Below the pieces are notes generated by a model, which saw only the letters and a list, made by a program, of their open reading frames with translations, had not been told where the DNA came from and ran no database searches. Shown here piece by piece: positions 5,018 through 6,684 of a stretch of DNA of 6,684 nt. The stretch is taken from contig DPKG01000007.1 of NCBI GenBank assembly GCA_003542615.1, forward strand, positions 1 through 6,684, given 5' to 3'. The stretch comes from Candidatus Shapirobacteria bacterium (GTDB lineage: Bacteria > Patescibacteriota > Microgenomatia > UBA12405). Within the stretch, counting starts at the first letter, position 1, and every line of letters starts with the position of its first letter. The position numbers and the translations under genes are program-made.

Positions 5018-5259
5018 TCCGCATCCCCTCTTATCCGACTATCAAACGATTCCAAACTAAGTGCCCCACTCGGACATATTTGACACCTCAACAAACTACA
5101 TCTTCCACTGGTTGACTTACAACAACCTTTAATAATCTCCCCGTCTACTTTTGCAATCCTCACATGCACTCTTCCCCCGCTTTCTTCACAAACACCACTC
5201 CCCAAATTCTCTACTTCAATATTGTTTTTAATGCTCACTAAAAGGGTATTATACCTCAT
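5014..5259 (-). CDS. Small Cys-rich protein, possible Fe-S or metal binding
   Basis: 81 residues. Six cysteines at 24, 46, 47, 54, 59 and 62. The segment CSLLRCQICPSGALSLES resembles the second half of a 4Fe-4S ferredoxin motif (C..CP.GAI.LE), and the preceding HVRIAKVDGEIIKGCC is placed like the strand before the first cluster Cys, but the Cys spacing is not that of a standard ferredoxin, so the cofactor is uncertain. The ATG at 5259 directly follows the TAA of the 285-residue gene (0 bp), suggesting coupled translation. A perfect TATAAT on the - strand (5248-5253), with a GTG nine bases downstream at 5238 (codon 8), offers an alternative shorter form of 74 residues with its own promoter. 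Its stop overlaps that of the convergent gene at 4796-5017. Confidence 0.62.
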   Translation of the reverse strand: MRYNTLLVSIKNNIEVENLGSGVCEESGGRVHVRIAKVDGEIIKGCCKSTSGRCSLLRCQICPSGALSLESFDSRIRGDAD

Positions 5260-6117
5260 TTATTTCAATTTCACCCCACACTTAGGACAACTGCCTTTTC
5301 CCTCTCCGATTTCCTCACCGCATACCGGACAAACCCGCTTTCCATTCCTCTCTATCGGTCTTGTATAAAATTCATCTCCCATTTTATTTATTCTGAAACT
5401 AAAAATTCCCCTATCCGCCAAAGCACTCAACCAGGAACCTCCATGCCCTCCGGCTATATTCAACCGATAACCCATTTGTCTCATCTCCATTTCAAAAAGT
5501 ATATTATTGCCGTGAGCTTTTTCCTTAGCCTTTTTTACCAGCCCGACAATTTCTTTCATTTTCTTATCCACTCCCCCTTTACCAATTTCAACCCACACCT
5601 CATCCATCTCGGGCATCAATTCTCTAACTTTTTCCAACCAATTTTCATCTTTTTTCAACCTAAATCCCAACGGTTGTCGTCTCAAAGCTTCCTCATCATA
5701 AATTGGATCCATCGACACCCCTCCCTCTTTCATCAATCTTTTTGCCAAATCCATCGACTCATCTTCATCCAAAAGCAAAGGTACCCCCCATGGGTCTAGT
5801 GTCTCTCCCCCGTCATTGGACAACATAATATTTAATCTGCCCTCTTCATAAATATCACTTTTAGGGCTGATCCAAACCACCAAATCATAACCGTCTTTTA
5901 TTAAATCAAATGAATTTATAGTTGCTAATTTTTCCGCTTGCGAATGTTTGTTATACTCCCAACCGTCTATTTCAATTCTTTCTCTGGAATAACTTTGCGC
6001 GTGTACTGCTCTCAAACTTAGCTCACTTACTCCTGTCCTTTCTTCCTGATATACCCTGGCAATAATCTCATCTGAAAAATCAGTAGTAAAATATGGTTTA
6101 AATTCTTTTATTTTCAT
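5260..6117 (-). CDS. Uncharacterised protein with C-terminal zinc ribbon, downstream of B12 riboswitch-like RNA
   Basis: 285 residues. I do not recognise the main body. Residues 1-60 look like alternating strands and helices (FTTDFSDEIIARVYQEERTG). The middle is acidic and mixed (WISPKSDIYEEGRLNIMLSN; LLLDEDESMDLAKRLMKEGG), then a Lys-rich helix (KKMKEIVGLVKKAKEKAHG). The last 25 residues are a zinc ribbon: CPVC (263-266) and CPKC (277-280). It is a soluble protein without signal peptide. The ATG at 6117 has no Shine-Dalgarno. It follows the adenosyltransferase by 73 bp, with a cobalamin-riboswitch-like sequence in that gap ending about 12 bases before the ATG, and abuts the Cys-rich gene downstream. 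A B12-linked role is suggested by context only. Confidence 0.78.
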   Translation of the reverse strand: MKIKEFKPYFTTDFSDEIIARVYQEERTGVSELSLRAVHAQSYSRERIEIDGWEYNKHSQAEKLATINSFDLIKDGYDLVVWISPKSDIYEEGRLNIMLSNDGGETLDPWGVPLLLDEDESMDLAKRLMKEGGVSMDPIYDEEALRRQPLGFRLKKDENWLEKVRELMPEMDEVWVEIGKGGVDKKMKEIVGLVKKAKEKAHGNNILFEMEMRQMGYRLNIAGGHGGSWLSALADRGIFSFRINKMGDEFYTRPIERNGKRVCPVCGEEIGEGKGSCPKCGVKLK

Positions 6118-6129
6118 GCTCGTGAATTT

Positions 6130-6180
6130 GGGCTCGGACTATCACCGTAGCGGCACTGTCAGGGAATTCCACCCTTGTTC
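6130..6180 (-). promoter_or_regulatory. Cobalamin (B12) riboswitch-like core, apparently lacking its 5' strand
   Basis: Read on the - strand: GAAC, then hairpin AGGG-UGGAAUU-CCCU (6161-6175), matching the P4 stem with its UGxxAAU loop; then ACAGUGCCGCUACGGUGA (6143-6160), matching the conserved P5/L5 block with the CCGC loop; then AGUCCGAGCCC (6130-6140), matching the start of the B12 box. The direct join of these blocks, without extra stems, resembles the compact Cbl-II class. Not found: the 5' strand of the P3 receptor helix; the bases upstream are AU-rich with no GGGC-like partner, and J3/4 has GAA without the preceding GG. No L13 partner for the CCGC loop is evident. The gene just upstream makes an enzyme that adenosylates B12, which supports the assignment. 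It is either a minimal variant or a 5'-truncated remnant. Confidence 0.6.
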
Positions 6181-6190
6181 TATTAATTTT

Positions 6191-6667
6191 TTACTTTTGC
6201 CTTCTGCTTAAAATAAATAAATAATCTGACAATCTATTGATAAATATTAATATATTTTTATCAATTTTTTCAACTTTATTCAAACTCACCATTCTTCTCT
6301 CTGCCCGCCTGCAAACCGTCCTCGCCCAATTCAACCATACATCCAAATCATCACCGGGTTTTAAAAACCGATTTACTAACTTCATTTTCTTTTCCTTTTT
6401 ATAAATCTCATCCTCCATTTTTTTTATTTTACTTACTAAATCAATTTCTACTTTCCATCCCGCCAACAATCCGCTGATTTTATACAAATCATTGTTAATA
6501 TTTTTAATTATTAATTCATTAATCTTAATTTTTAATTTTACAATCCCCATCACTGCCATCAATTCATCCAATTCCCCTATAGTCTCAAGCAACACATCAT
6601 CCTTGGACAATCTTTTGCCCATCACTCCCGTCTCTCCCTTATCTCCTGTTTTGGTAACTATTGACAT
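6191..6667 (-). CDS. pduO: Cob(I)alamin adenosyltransferase, PduO type
   Basis: Transfers the adenosyl group of ATP to cob(I)alamin, making coenzyme B12 in the cytosol. 158 residues, a little shorter than the usual ~180-190. All family blocks are present: TKTGDKGETG (5-14, ATP phosphate loop), ETIGELDEL (28-36), FLKPGDD (101-107, where PGG is usual), ARTVCRRAER (115-124) and NRLSDYLFILSR (144-155). The shortening is mainly in the variable middle. The ATG at 6667 fits the family N-terminus; only 17 bases upstream are visible, AT-rich with no Shine-Dalgarno. The protein is Lys/Ile-rich. No B12 synthesis gene is in view, so the enzyme probably serves salvage of scavenged cobalamin. Downstream on the same strand are the riboswitch-like RNA and the zinc-ribbon gene. 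Confidence 0.93.
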   Translation of the reverse strand: MSIVTKTGDKGETGVMGKRLSKDDVLLETIGELDELMAVMGIVKLKIKINELIIKNINNDLYKISGLLAGWKVEIDLVSKIKKMEDEIYKKEKKMKLVNRFLKPGDDLDVWLNWARTVCRRAERRMVSLNKVEKIDKNILIFINRLSDYLFILSRRQK

Positions 6668-6684
6668 TTATTAATTTAAATTAA

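Noticed and set aside
5017..5041. Hairpin or repeat at the end of the Cys-rich gene (peptide SRIRGDAD resembles repeat-derived peptides).
   Set aside because: Only a four-base AGTC/GACT outer stem with mismatches inside; not enough to call a repeat or terminator.
6130..6180. T-box leader, suggested by the AAGGGTGG stretch on the - strand.
   Set aside because: The T-box antiterminator continues as GGTACCGCG-like sequence; here it continues with AATTCCC and the ACAGT/CCGC/ACGGT block, which fits the cobalamin riboswitch. No aminoacyl-tRNA synthetase or amino-acid gene follows.
1..6684. Alternative genetic code (UGA as Gly, as in some Patescibacteria), suggested by the absence of TGA among the eleven annotated stops.
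   Set aside because: None of the recognised genes needs read-through of a TGA to be complete, and glyA, pduO and the transposase are full length under the standard code. TAA preference fits AT-richness.

Overview
The window looks like a piece of a small, AT-rich bacterial genome, most likely Candidate Phyla Radiation/Patescibacteria (a Microgenomates-like lineage is my best guess). The signs are many small uncharacterised genes packed with gaps of 0-83 bp, several starts without a Shine-Dalgarno sequence, a very large membrane protein ending in a C-terminal pattern common in that group, and palindromic repeats read through inside genes. The + strand has far more C than G almost throughout, whichever strand is coding. 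Seven of the eleven genes can be named by family or at least by a domain or motif; four are hypothetical. All genes read with the standard code; stops are nine TAA and two TAG.

Layout. Bases 1-1305 (+) hold the C-terminal 434 residues of a large membrane protein. It meets head-on, with abutting stop codons, a REP-associated tyrosine (Y1/HUH) transposase (RAYT, - strand, 1306-1851). Then, all on the - strand, come glyA (serine hydroxymethyltransferase, 1935-3287), two small genes directly upstream of it (3296-3508 and 3486-3665), a short coiled-coil gene (3744-3944) and a membrane-anchored SIMPL/DUF541 protein (3973-4722). A single small + strand gene (4796-5017) follows. The last block is on the - strand: a PduO-type cobalamin adenosyltransferase (6191-6667), a cobalamin-riboswitch-like RNA (about 6130-6180), a 285-residue protein ending in a zinc ribbon (5260-6117) and a Cys-rich small protein (5014-5259).

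Two things stand out. First, a dense cluster of palindromic repeats (core GGAACAGGCATGCCTGTTCC and the covarying GGTGCAGGCATGCCTGCACC) surrounds and penetrates the RAYT gene. The repeats are read through as protein in the membrane-protein gene (two frames) and in the RAYT gene itself, and a half-copy supplies the glyA stop codon. glyA also carries two unrelated short repeat-like sequences in frame. Second, the adenosyltransferase gene is followed by an RNA whose core matches the B12 riboswitch but which appears to lack the 5' strand of the receptor helix; it lies immediately upstream of an unknown zinc-ribbon gene, suggesting a B12-linked role for that gene.

How the genes may work together: the 6667-5014 block is plausibly one B12-related transcription unit; 3665-1935 is plausibly an operon ending in glyA (one-carbon/folate metabolism), with the RAYT downstream on the same strand but with its own promoter-like -10. 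These links are inferences from order, spacing and motifs only.
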